From positions 11,622,001-11,686,000 of the forward strand of contig NC_084927.1 of NCBI RefSeq assembly GCF_958298935.1: DNA of 64,000 nucleotides, given 5' to 3'. Positions 20,868-31,791 of this stretch are shown here, piece after piece. Under the pieces are notes generated by a model. The model did no database searches. It was not told where the DNA came from and was given only the letters and a program-made list of their open reading frames with translations. Origin of the DNA: Phragmites australis. Lineage: Eukaryota; Streptophyta; Magnoliopsida; Poales; Poaceae. The position numbers and the translations under genes were made by a program. Each line of letters starts with the position of its first letter. Position 1 is the first letter of the stretch.

Positions 20868-23800
20868 ATGAAGCCGTTGCAACGCTCTGGCGAACAGGCG
20901 ACTCCCACGGACCAGCCCACCGAATACCTCCTACATCCACACAACCACCACCCAAATCTCGCAAACCCATCCTTCATCCATGTCGACGCATCACGCGTGT
21001 CCCCTTCCCAACCACATTTCGAGTTTTCCTCAGTTCGTCCTCACCAGGATGAGATTTGTCCGGCTCTTCAGGCTTCAAGTTTTCAAATCGCGGATACGAC
21101 CTCAGAGGGTCTCCAGATGAACAAAAGGCAAGTTTCAACAAATTTAGGCCAAGATCAAGAGGCGGTGCTACCAACCGCTGCGCAAAACAAGATAGCGGAG
21201 CTACATCTACAGGCTACAGCTGTAATGGTGAGTTCATCTGCGGGAGGAAGCTCTGTGTTTTCAAGACAAGATCCAGCAAGCAGGGGAAACGATCTGATCC
21301 TCGGACCTCCACCTGCTGTGGTAGAAGATAAGAATAAGAAAATAGAGCAGCAGGATCTACAAGCTACAGCAATAATGGGGCGTTCATCTGCCCCAACCAC
21401 CTCCGACCCCTTGTGCGAAGATAATCTCCGAGGCAAGTCTGCGGAGGACTCCCAGCTGAGAGAGCATTGGATGTTTGACACTCATGAGAAGGAAATTACT
21501 ACAACAGTACGGCGAATCCAGCTCGCAGATTCGGATTTGAGCCGACCTGATCCCAGTGCTGGCTCTTGCTTTTCTTCAGGCGCAGCTACACATCCAATCC
21601 AAGGAAAGCAGACTGTACATCTTCAAGACTCCTCTCGCCAAGTGCAGCTGCGCTCTGCCCCCCATGGCCTTGCCAATAAATGGTTTGTGTCCGCCGGGGA
21701 AAAGGAGCCGAAAATCAGGAAGTCAAGCCTCTCTGGAGGTATGGGACACCTTGCCGCTCATCTCCAGAGCCAGGAAGTCGTGCGTCAGAAGCAATCTCCG
21801 TCACAGCAGGGAGTGCCCAGGGCTCAAGAACATCAAAGCAAAGCCAACAATGAAGGATGGACAAAAGTGAAACCAAGATTTTGGTGGAGGAAGGAAAGGA
21901 ACTCTTTAAGGCATCAATTGCAGCCCCACCAAACTGTGCACGAGAGGAAGGCTCGGGAGCTCTACTTAACAAGAATGAAAGGAAAATGCCTGAATTGCCT
22001 TGCAAGTGATCATAGAGTAGCAACCTGTAGAGACCCTCCAAAATGCTGGGTATGTAGGAGATCTGGTCACCTTGCCTCCCACTATCCACAAAGAACAAAG
22101 AAGAGCCAGAGAGCACAGACCAGTCACCGATCTCCTAGCTCACAACACCACAGTGATTCTACGCCGTCCTATCTGCAAGCTCTAACATCAAAGTTGAAGT
22201 CTCAAGTGAGTCCTCCTCGCAAACAGCAGGTGTCTCAGGAAGATCACCTAAACATGCCATTCCCGGGTGACCCCAAGGCCAGACCGCTTCATGCTTTCCG
22301 CGCGGTCGTGGTGACGGGGGCCATCCAGAGGGAGAAAGGCCACCTGCTAAGCCCGGCCGTCGTCTGTTGGATTGCGGGCAACAGACCCCGCACAGAGGAG
22401 CATCACATTTCTGATGCTCTAATGGTTGAGCTCGGCATTCGCATCGATGAGTTTCAGATCGTCAAGCATCACCCGGAAGACTTCCTAGTTATCTTCTTCA
22501 ACCCCATGCACCGGGATGCCGCCCTGTCATGCCACAGGATTCTATACGGTGACCGGGACTTTCGTTTTGCGGAATGGACCGAAAGGAGATATGCCGAAGA
22601 AGACAAGTTCGCCTTCCGGGTCTACCTTCGCATTGAAGGTATGCCTGTCCATGCCTGGAGCGAGGAGACGGCAGCTCGTGTGATTGATCGTGCCTGTGCC
22701 ATTCACTTCGTCGAGGAGCACTCTCGGAGGCGGGAACGCACACGCACTTTTGACCTCTGGGCATGGTGCTCGGACCCTAATGAAATCCCTCGCATTGTCT
22801 GGCTCACCATCGCCACTTCAGATGCCGAACCCCCTCCAACCTCGGTGTCTCTTCCTCAGGTCCAAATCCACCATGAAGAACCAACAGGTATCAAAGGGGC
22901 TCTGTCATACAAACTTCTCCTTCACCTTGTTGTGGTCTAGGACCTACTGTTCCTCAATCTGCCTCCAGGTGCACAGCCAGATCCATCTAGGCGCAGAGAG
23001 CGACGTCTTGACTGGATTTATGGAGTTCCGGATGGTGGTCACACTACAAGGCCGGAGCATCCAAACAATTGCAGCGACACCAGGACAACCAGGAGGGACC
23101 CAAGGGATGATGAAGATGGTGGCAACAACCGTCGTGGTGTGCGTAGGCATAGAAGCCGGTCTGTTTGGTCTCGGGTCTCTCACACTTGCCAGGATGCACG
23201 GGATGCTGGTGGGCATTTTTACAGAGGAGGCAGAGAAGAAAGAGGCAGACCTTCACGTCGCTCATATGGAAGAAAGATGACACTAGAGAGCCCTCCTTCA
23301 GACAGAAGCCCGGTAGAAAGAGTCCAGAAGAAGGGTAACACCCCTCCAACTCAGTTTAGATCCCCACCAACATCGCCAAAAGGAATGTTCCCAGAAAACA
23401 GAACACAAAACAGAGTAAAAAGGGTGCACTTTGCCTCCCCGCTTGCTGTGGTGCTTTCCAGCCAGGAGGGAGCCCTCCCAGAGGTGCTGGACGACCAAAG
23501 AATGGGTCATGAAGGTCGCCGGTGTACATCCCGCTCCAGTCGACCAAAGAATGGGTCATGAAGATGAAGCATGACCAAAACTGCCAGAAGCTCAGCAATG
23601 ACCACAGTGCGGAACTTCTCCTCCCGAAGCCTGCTGACTTTGGCATGACCCAGATGCTGAACTGCCGCATGGACCCTATGCTTCATGAGGTTACTACTAA
23701 CAATTTGCCTGTAGGTCTCCCAAGCTCTCAAGTCTCTGTCATCGAGCGTCCAACACTAGCAGCTGCCTTGGACCTACCGCTTCCCTTCAGTGCCCAGCCG

Positions 23801-24301
23801 GCGGTGGCGGATGGCAGCCGGGTTCGGGACTTCCAACAGGAAATGGAGACCACGGCTCAGACCCCAGTCAGCATGACAAAGACACCAATTGCAGAGGTAC
23901 AGAACATTGCGCAATTCATTGATCTCATCACAAAGCCTCCTACTTCCCCTCTGATTCCTGCTGTCCCAAACCCATCCGAACCACAGCATGTTTGTAGTCC
24001 TCAGCCGTCGTCACAATGCCAGAGCATGCGTCTTGCACGTAAGGCAAAAGCTTCGCCGGGAAGGAGCTCCATTCAAATGGCCCAACAAATCTTAGCTAAA
24101 AAGCTTGGCAAATTTTCACCTGCTCAGTCTCAAACCGACGATCTAATAAAATCTTATATGCAGCATTTTGACAGATCTCTCACAAAAGAAACGATGGCGG
24201 CAATTATGGCGCTGGTGGAGAATGAAGGACACAAGAAGAGGAAGAAGACTCAGAAGGTTACGCCGCTAGACAGCAGTAGTGTGTCCGCTGTTGACGGGTA
24301 A
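20868..24301 (+). pseudogene. LINE ORF1 (Gag-like, DUF4283 and zinc knuckles)
   Basis: The first frame opens at 20868 after an in-frame stop at 20835 and runs 690 codons. A first CCHC knuckle is intact (C374, C377, H382, C387). A second has C393, C396 and H401, but Tyr at 406 where the last Cys is expected. A DUF4283-like domain follows at about 475-650, of the FxVYLRIEGMPVHAW type. A TAG at 22938-22940 breaks the frame; the same frame then continues to 23561 through an Arg/Asp-rich linker. The reading frame shifts around a 23-bp direct repeat (23492-23514 and 23541-23563). It resumes in another frame (to 24301) with a tail containing QMAQQILAKKLGKF, like other plant L1 ORF1 tails. It binds LINE RNA in functional relatives and is not functional here. 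Confidence 0.85.
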
Positions 24302-24723
24302 TGCCCAGATGGAAGACTCTGTGGGGGAAGGGTGGCTACGCCACCGACCAGTACTAGTGTTTTCAGCTTCCTTGTATCTTCAGGTCTCGGTCAGTTCGTG
24401 TCCGAAGGTTATTCTCAGAGCTACGATGCTTTGTATGTGGCCAATGAGCCGAGCATCGCCCCAGTGTCGTGTAGTTCACCAGGGTCTAGCCCTTTCTGTT
24501 ACCAGCGTTGGAGAGGTTGTGATTCCTGGGTGGGGCCATGTGCCTTCCCTAATGGACCCCCTTTTCTTAGTTACTGTCTTGCTGCAGATGCCCAACCGCA
24601 GCTGCCTAGCCTTTGTTTCAGGACTCCACTCTGGATTGTATCCCTGGAGGTGCCCAGGCTGCCCCTTGTTCAACCTTCGGTTCAAGTTAATGAAGCTGTG
24701 TTTGGTCGTTCAGTATCTTTTTT
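24302..24723 (+). other. LINE inter-ORF spacer
   Basis: This is the sequence between ORF1 and ORF2. Two overlapping plus-strand frames cross it (24279-24737 and 24332-24772) but show no known domain and no repetitiveness. It is most likely untranslated spacer. Confidence 0.5.
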
Positions 24724-27700
24724 ATGGCGCAAAGTGATTGCAAAATCCTGTGTTGGAACGTGCGGGGTTTGAATGATCCCGCGAGGCGAGCGTGTGTCAA
24801 AAACATGGTACATATGGCTGGTGCGACAATTGTGTGCTTACAGGAAACGAAGATTCAAGATTGGAACCAACGGCTGAACCTCGATACGCTCGGCCAACCT
24901 TTCGCACAAAATTTTGTTGCGCTCCCAGCTATCGGTACTTGTGGAGGCATTGCTATGGCATGCTTTGACAGATTTTTCAGCCTCACACATTTGCAAACGA
25001 CTGCACATTCCATTTCAGCTGCAATAACTATGCTCAATGAGAATTGTGCATGGTCCTTGACCGGGGTATATGGTCCGCAATCGGATGCTGATAAAATCGC
25101 TTTCCTTCAGGAAATCGCTGATCTGAAGAACCACATGACAAAGGAGTGGCTTATTATTGGCGATTTTAACATGATTTACAAAGCGGAGGACAAAAACAAT
25201 AATAGATTAAATCGGCAAATGATGAATGCGTTCAGGAAAACCATTGATGAATTGCAGATCAAGGAAATAAAGCTTCGAGGTCAGCGCTTCACTTGGTCAA
25301 ATGAGCAAATCGACCCCACGATGACGAGGATAGACCGTTTCTTCTGCTCCACTGACTGGGATTTGCTATTCCCTAATGTCGACTTACAAGCCTTGGCATC
25401 CATGATGTCAGACCATTCCCCCCTCTTTCTCCAGGGTCAAATTCTACATCCCAATTATAGGGGATTTCGGTTTGAATTGTTTTGGCCGTCAATGCCAGGC
25501 TTCACTGAGACGGTTCAGAACGTGTGGTTCAGGATGGTCAATACACAGGATGCGATCCTGCGCTTCCACGTTAAACTCACTCGGACAGCATCGCAAATCA
25601 AACTCTGGAAGAAGCGAACTATTGGAGACATCAAACTCCGCCTTGCCATTGCTCAGGAGGTCATCCTTAGGATTGATGAGGCTCAGGAAAAAAGAACTCT
25701 GACGTAGGAAGAGCACGAATTCAGAAAAATTCTTAAAGATAAAGCTCTTGGCTTGGTGGCTATCCAAAAAACTCGAGCAAGACAGCATTCCAGATTAACT
25801 TGGATACGTAAAGGTGACACAAACACAGTTTTTCCAGATTAAAGCAAACGCGAGGAAAAAGAAACACTTCATTCAATCGTTTCAAACGGAGACAAGAGTG
25901 GTGGTTTCCCAAGAACAAAAGGAAATAGAGATTCACAGACATTTTGTTCAACACTTGGGTACTAACAAGCCAAGGGAGCTTGCGTTAAACTGGGAAAATC
26001 TTGGCTATCATCCAAAAGACCTCTCGGAATTGGAAGAACCGTTTGATGAGGACGAAATCCTTGCGACTATAAAGAGCATGCCAGACGAGAAATCACCAGG
26101 CCCGGATGGGTTCATAGGCCTTTTCTACAAGGCATGTTGGAACATAATTAAAGTGGACCTTATTGCCGCGATCAATGATTTCTACAACCACAGAACCAGA
26201 AGATTAGCTCTAACCAACAATGCCAACATCCTCTTGTTGCCAAAGAAAACCACGGCTGCTTGTGTCGGGGACTATAGACCCATAAGCTTGATCAATAGCT
26301 TCACGAAGCTCATCACCAAGTTAATGGCTAATAGGTTGGCTCTGAGGTTAAATGAGCTAGTATCCATGAGCCAAAGTGCTTTCATAAAACGGAGATGCAT
26401 TCATGAGAACTTCATTTATGTGCAAAATGTGATCAAGGAGCTACACAAAAATAAACAACCGGCTTTGTTTATTAAGCTAGACATCTCAAAAGCTTTTGAT
26501 TCCGTACATTGGGCATATCTGTTGGAGGTCATGCAAGTATTGGGGTTTGGCACTAAATGGAGAGATTGGGTCGCTTTGCTTTTGGCCACCTCATCATCCA
26601 GAGTCCTCCTCAATGGCACACCGGGCAAGGAATTCAATCATGCTAGAGGATTGCGTCAAGGGGATCCTCTTTCTCCGATGCTCTTCATTTTGGCAATCGA
26701 TCCCTTGCAACGCATGATTGAGATGGCGGCACAGAATAACATTTTGCAACCAATTCTCCCGCGCTCGGCACATTGGCGATGCTCCTTATACGCGGACGAC
26801 GTGGCGGTTTTCACAAAACCGAGTAGGACTGACCTTGTAGCTTTTTACAGCATATTGCAAGCTTTTTGCAAAAGCTCCGGTTTGATCACTAACCTTACAA
26901 AGACATAAATCTTCCCAATAAAATGTGAAGAGTTACCTTTGGACCAAATCCTTCTTGACTTTCCAGGCAAGATAGCAGACTTCCCGGGGAGATACCTAGG
27001 CCTACCTTTGCACACTCGAAAACTAAGAAGGGTAGATGTGCAACCATTATTTGATAAGATCGGGGCGCAGCTCCCAGGTTGGAAAGGCAAATACTTCTCA
27101 AGAGCGGGAAGAGAAACCTTGGTTAAAACAGTTCTATCGTCACAATTAACATATCATCTGACGGTATTCCCCCTGCAAAATTGGTTATCCAAGAGGATTG
27201 ACAAGATTCGAAGATCCTTTCTCTAGCGGGGTGATGAACCAGAAAATGTTAATGCGGGACACTGTCTGATTAACTGGGCCACTGTCTGCCGTCCTAAGTC
27301 CATGGGAGGACTTGGTATTTCGGATTTGCAAAGGTTCGCTAGAGCTCTCCGTCTCCGTTGGATGTGGCTCAGATGGAAAAATGAGGACAGGCCATGGACG
27401 GAGATGAACGTGCCGTGTGACAAAATCGACAGAGATTTATTTCACGCCTCAACGAGAGTTACGGTGGGGAACAGAGAAAAAACCTCCTTTTGGTATTCTA
27501 GTTGGCTGGGGGGCAAGTCCCCGAAAAATATTGCTCCGGCATTATTTGAAATTGCGAGGAGGAAGAATATTACAGTGCAAAAAGCTTTATCAAACCAACA
27601 CTGGATTGCGAACCTGGGTCACCTCATAACTCAGGAACAACTTCATCAGTTTGTGATCCTGTGGGAGGGCCTTCGCAACATCACTCTTGATCACGAGGTC

Positions 27701-28265
27701 CAGGACGAGATAGTTTGGAGGTGGACAAACGATGGAGAATACAGCACACAAAGTGCCTACACAATCCAGTTTGAAGGAAGTCGTAGGAAACCTGCACTAA
27801 TGCGTATTTGGAAGGCACAAACGGAACCCAAATGCAAGTTTTTCGCTTGGCTCCTGCTACATCAGAAAATCTTAACGGCAAACAATCTTGCGAAAAGGGG
27901 CTGGCCCAATGATCCAATTTGCAAATTATGCCAAGCTGAAAACGAAACACCACAACACTTAGGCAAAGATTGCTCATTTACAAAAGAGGTGTGGATGGTG
28001 GTCACCAGTTGGTCCAACCTTCAGAACCTATCAGACATGTGAGAGCAGCAAACTTTTAAAAGATGGTGGTTGCAAACGCGTAGGAAGGTGGCTCGTAACC
28101 AACGACGTTCTTTTGACGGTTTCATCATATTCTTTTGGTGGAATATCTGGAAAGAAAGAAACCAGAGAACTTTCAAAAATGAAATCCTCCTGGTCTCTGA
28201 AGTGGCGTTCCGGATAAAAGAGGAAATAGACCAATACCGCTTAGCTTTTGTGTTTTCCTCTTAAG
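24724..28265 (+). pseudogene. LINE ORF2 (endonuclease, reverse transcriptase, zf-RVT)
   Basis: The endonuclease opens at 24724: CWNVRGLN with N12, LQETK with E41, GVYGP, IIGDFNM and SDHSPL are all present. A TAG stops it at 25705-25707. A single frameshift near 25815-25835 moves the frame. The RT then reads SPGPDGF, DYRPISL, KLDISKAFDSVHW, GLRQGDPLSP and YADD (26789-26800). Further stops in this frame are TAA 26906-26908, TAG 27224-27226 (at a usually conserved Trp) and TGA 28040-28042. The C-terminal part has a zf-RVT motif with CKLCQAENETPQHL (about 27920-27961) and WNIWKERNQR. The protein would nick target DNA and reverse-transcribe LINE RNA. With four stops and a frameshift it is dead, though its motifs are well preserved. 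Confidence 0.92.
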
Positions 28266-28463
28266 CTACCGGTTGTCGCTCCCTACTTTGTTCCCTCGGG
28301 TTTCTTTCAGAGTCTGTGTTTCAGGCGTGCGCCCCTAGCTGTTGTTGGGGCACCGTCTATCTGAGTTTGTAATCCCCCTTTTTCATTCCTTCTAATATAA
28401 TTGCGGCATCCCTCTTGCCGTCCATTTCAAAAAAAAAAAAAGAAATAAGAAAGAAAAAAAAAA
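28266..28463 (+). other. LINE 3' UTR and poly(A) tail
   Basis: This is about 160 nt of untranslated sequence followed by A13, then an A-rich G-interrupted run. It marks the 3' end of the LINE. The hAT target site starts 4 nt further on. Confidence 0.8.
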
Positions 28464-28475
28464 CATCACCACATT

Positions 28476-29677
28476 TAGGGATGGCAATACTATCCGTGGG
28501 TTTAGGTATCCACGGGTATCGTGCCTGACGAGCACGGGTATGGGTCTGAGTTTTGTCCATGGGCACAACGAGTCCGGTAACTGTGAATTAGTGGGTTGGA
28601 AACGAGTATTATAATTTGTCCATGGGTATACCCGTTAAGCATTGTTAGCCCAATAATCTGCACTTCCCATGTGGCCCAGCCTATTTCTATTTGCTAACAG
28701 TGGCTTACTAGCTTTGCTTCGGTTGCTCCTCACTCCTCACAATCTCACCTGCACTCGCGGACAGAGGACTAGACCTCCGTCAACTGCCCCCTTTGGTAAA
28801 TCTAGGTGACTAGGCCACATGCGGCCGTCACACTTCTGGACAAAGGACATGACTCTGCCCCCTTTGCCAGCCAGCTCTCGGCTCCCCCTAGCTGGCGACC
28901 AGCGGTGGTGGGATAAAGGTGGTGGTGCGTGTTGTGGGCGGGGCCCGAATCTGCTTCGTCGTGCTCCTGCTCCATCTCATCCATGCACTGGAACACACCT
29001 CCACCTTCGGCGACCTCACACCCATTCTCACGCTTGACTTCTGAGCAATCACCGATGACTGCTGGTCCCTCGCCTGGTCTGGTGCCATGTCCCAATCCCG
29101 AGCCATTGAGGTGAGCGGCCCCAACCAATCCTGTTGGCTGAGCCATCACGACACTTGAGTTTCGTTGTCCTAGAATCGGAATTGTTCATAATTTTTTTGT
29201 CGAATCGATGCTTGTTGTTAGAAAATTAGAAAATGTCGAGTTATCGAGACCTTGTTCGATACCACATGGAGTTAATTTGGTGCCCCGTTTGGCTTGTGGA
29301 GAGTGCAGAGACTGATATTGTTGTATTCACATGTTTTCTTTCATATTTCGTTGTTGATTAGCTACTGCTTAGCAAGGCTCTGAGTGCAGAACTGTGATTA
29401 CCCTCTCTTCTTTGTCCTAAGTTTGCTTATCTCACCCACTTTTCAATATTACATAGACAATTACACCTTAATATTAGCTCTACTTGATTAATGTGACTTG
29501 TTGTTCGTGTACCCGCGGGTGGTGACCCTCGGGTTTTGGGTATCTGATGAACACCAGTACGGGTACAAAATTTTGCCCGTTAGCCTTCGCGGGCACAAGT
29601 TGGTTAAAACAATTCGGGTGGTAAGTCGGGTATGTATCTGCTTCGGTCGTATCCGATCAGACCCATTGTCATCACTA
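28476..29677. mobile_element. Non-autonomous hAT element with perfect 8-bp TSD
   Basis: Target duplications ACCACATT lie at 28468-28475 and 29678-29685 (8 of 8). The ends are imperfect inverted repeats: TAGGGATGGCAAT at the left and, reverse-complemented, TAGTGATGACAAT at the right (11 of 13). Subterminal repeats of GGTATCCACGGGTAT type, and their right-hand counterparts GGGTACAAAATTTTGCCCG, fit hAT MITE-like families. The 8-bp duplication is diagnostic for hAT. No transposase is encoded. The GC-rich interior (28740-29130) ends in GCCATTGAG-GTGAGC, which looks like an exon-intron junction, followed by AT-rich intron-like DNA, so it may carry a captured gene piece. Confidence 0.9.
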
Positions 29678-29865
29678 ACCACATTGATTTGTGAGAGAAA
29701 GAAAAGAGAAAAAAATCGCAAGAAACTACAAACTCATCTTGCCTCCACCTCCTTCCTTAAGTGCTCTCCACACTTAGATTAGCACCACAGAAACAAATCG
29801 AAACTACACCTTAGAAAAATCAAATCACTGGAAAGAGAGATGTTTAGGGTTTCCAAGCAAGAGAT

Positions 29866-29887
29866 TTGGGGGTGATTCCCATTCAGG

Positions 29888-29935
<48 letters not shown>

Positions 29936-30103
29936 GGCGCAATTCCCCTTTACGAGAGATGGATTTGGGGGGATTCCACTTCAGGAGAGAGAGAGAGAGA
30001 GAGAGATTTAGGGGTGATTCCCCTTTAGGGGAGGGAGAGATTTAGGGGCGATTCCCCTTTAGGGGGGAGAGATTTGGGGGTGATCCTCGTTAGGAGAGAG
30101 AGA
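29866..30103. repeat. AG microsatellite plus 31-40-bp minisatellite
   Basis: About six units of the form GAGATTTAGGGGTGATTCCC, each followed by a TTTAGGGG-like word, are joined by AG runs (a long one at about 29889-29931, a short one at 29983-30006). Expansion of AG between units is evident. An 83-codon frame from 30103 starts at its right edge and has no recognisable domain. Confidence 0.8.
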
Positions 30104-30448
30104 TGCAAGGCCTCAGGCGCTGGAATGGTGGAGATGGTGCTGCAGATGGGGGAGTGGGATTAGAATGTGGGAGGTGGAGACAACGGCACCCCCACGAGGA
30201 AGAGGAAAGAGTGGTGAGGTGGGAAAAATGGGGCCTTGGTGTCTATGACTCAATCAACGAGCGAGCAGAGTGTGCTTCTAGATCCGATGTTGAACGGGGC
30301 GTGCGTGCCACGCGACTAATGGATACATGCTCGAAAACTAGATTTCACCATTAAAAAAACATGTAGTAAAACACCATCCAAGAAATTAACATGCCCTACC
30401 CTCCGCAGACTGTTTTCCAACACTACACGTCTTGTGATTTAAAAAATA
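30104..30448. other. Unassigned spacer before the MULE
   Basis: GC-rich at left (30104-30300) and AT-rich at right. The 83-codon frame (30103-30354) matches nothing I know. No repeats were seen. Confidence 0.35.
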
Positions 30449-30565
30449 ATAATATTAAAATAATGGAAATTGCAAAAATAATATATGTTTTTGGAAAATT
30501 GTAGAAGTAGTACCCTGTAGGCAAGTGAAATACTGATAGGGTATCTATCGGCAGGCGAGATGTTG
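30449..30565 (+). repeat. MULE left terminal inverted repeat
   Basis: It contains ATAATATTAAAATAATGG, then GGAAATTGCAAAAATAATAT, then TTTTTGGAAAATTG and a CCTGTAGGCAAG(T)GAAATAC stretch. It aligns with the reverse complement of 35995-36112 over most of its length. Confidence 0.85.
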
Positions 30566-30769
30566 ACAGGAACATATCGGCATTTCACCTACCGATATGT
30601 GTGGGTCACCGCATTTACTGCGGTTATTACTGCGATATGCTTCCTGTCGGGATGTGGTTTGTCGATAGGGACCTATCGGAAAACCATGAGCAGACATGAG
30701 CCTCTTTAAGGGCAGATGTCCCCATTGTTGTTGCTTATTCCAGAGAAGAGGAAGAGTTATGTGCACGAG

Positions 30770-30895
30770 AGAGAAGAAAAGAGGAGAGGAAGAGTGGAGG
30801 AGAAGGGAAAGGAGAGGAGGAGGAGGAGAGGAAGGGAGGAGGAGGAGTTGGAGGAGGAGGAGAAGGAAGGAGGAGGAGGAGGAAGGAGAAGCTTT
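30770..30895. repeat. GGA-rich purine tract
   Basis: About 125 bp are almost pure purine on the plus strand (GGA, GAA and AGG words). It inflates ORF length here and would code only Glu/Arg/Gly runs. Confidence 0.85.
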
Positions 30896-30944
30896 AGAAT
30901 TGAAAGGTAAAAAATCTCTTGTTTTTCTTGTTCACAGTTTTGTA

Positions 30945-31240
30945 GAATAGTTTAGAAAATGTAGTATAGGAAAGAATAGTTGAGGAAATAGAGTTAGAAA
31001 ATAGTGTAGAAAAAATTAGTTTAGGAAATAGAGTAAGAAAATATACTTAGAAAATAGTGTAGAAAAATTAGTTTAGAAAATTTAGTTCAGTTGTAGAAAT
31101 TTAGTGTGACGTAAAAATAGATTTAGAAAATTTAGTTTACTTGTAGCAATTTAGCATACTTAGGAAATGTTTTAGACATTTTGTAAATTTAGAATACTAT
31201 AGAAATTTTAGTATTGTTGTAGAAATTGTAGCATGATTTA
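30945..31240. repeat. AT-rich degenerate tandem repeat
   Basis: Words TTTAGAAAAT and GTGTAGAAAA recur about every 10-22 bp with many substitutions. This occupies the non-coding gap between the MULE left end and the transposase relic. Confidence 0.6.
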
Positions 31241-31791
31241 GGATAGTCTTTTGAATGATTTTCGATCAGGGATGTCAGGAGACGTGACATTTAGTATGTA
31301 TTATGGAGAAGGATATGTTATGCAATGTGACAGTCTGTAGATTTAAGCAATTTTTCGGGTATGGAGGTTGGTTTGAATAATCCTGGTGAACTGCGATGCA
31401 ATTAAGTGATAGGGATGTTACATGATGTGTTGCACATTAGTTCGGTGGAGCAGCGGTTGTTGATTAGGTTATGCTGCCTAAGTGGTATGCTACTGGGTGG
31501 AAGTAGAAATTACGGGAGCTTGAAAATACAAAGCAGTGGAGGAAAATTGTGAGGTTGGGATTGGAAAGGAACTTTTGGCATGTTATGCTCGTGCAAGGTA
31601 CCACGATATGTTCTGGAGAAGGTGAGTCAAGTGCCCCCGTGGAGGTGGAAGAAATTATTGCAACAACCGAACAAGAAAATGTGGCTCTTGTGTTGTTGAT
31701 GTAGGCTGTGGCGCAAGACTCAGACGGTGAACAATTTTCCTCCTTGTTGGTCGGTGATTAGGGTGAGAACGATGATTAGGTTGTGGAGTAG

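Larger units (their letters stand above)
20868..28463 (+). mobile_element. L1-type LINE (non-LTR retrotransposon), inactivated
   Basis: Two ORFs in tandem and a 3' poly(A)-rich tail (28430-28463) give the plant L1 layout. ORF1 is an RNA-binding Gag-like protein with zinc knuckles. ORF2 has an APE-type endonuclease, a reverse transcriptase and a C-terminal zinc domain. Both are broken by stops and frameshifts. The 5' end is unclear: only about 50 bp separate a possible AAACATCAC target word (20801-20809) from the ORF1 start. A similar word (28461-28469) overlaps the tail, so a target duplication is possible but weak. The element is nearly full length, which is uncommon for LINEs. Confidence 0.9.

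Noticed and set aside
20801..28469. LINE target duplication AAACATCAC
   Set aside because: Only a 9-bp low-complexity match, one copy overlapping the A-rich tail; not strong enough to set the borders.
30770..30895. Acidic/basic repeat protein from the purine tract
   Set aside because: Pure GGA/GAA low complexity, open in several frames.
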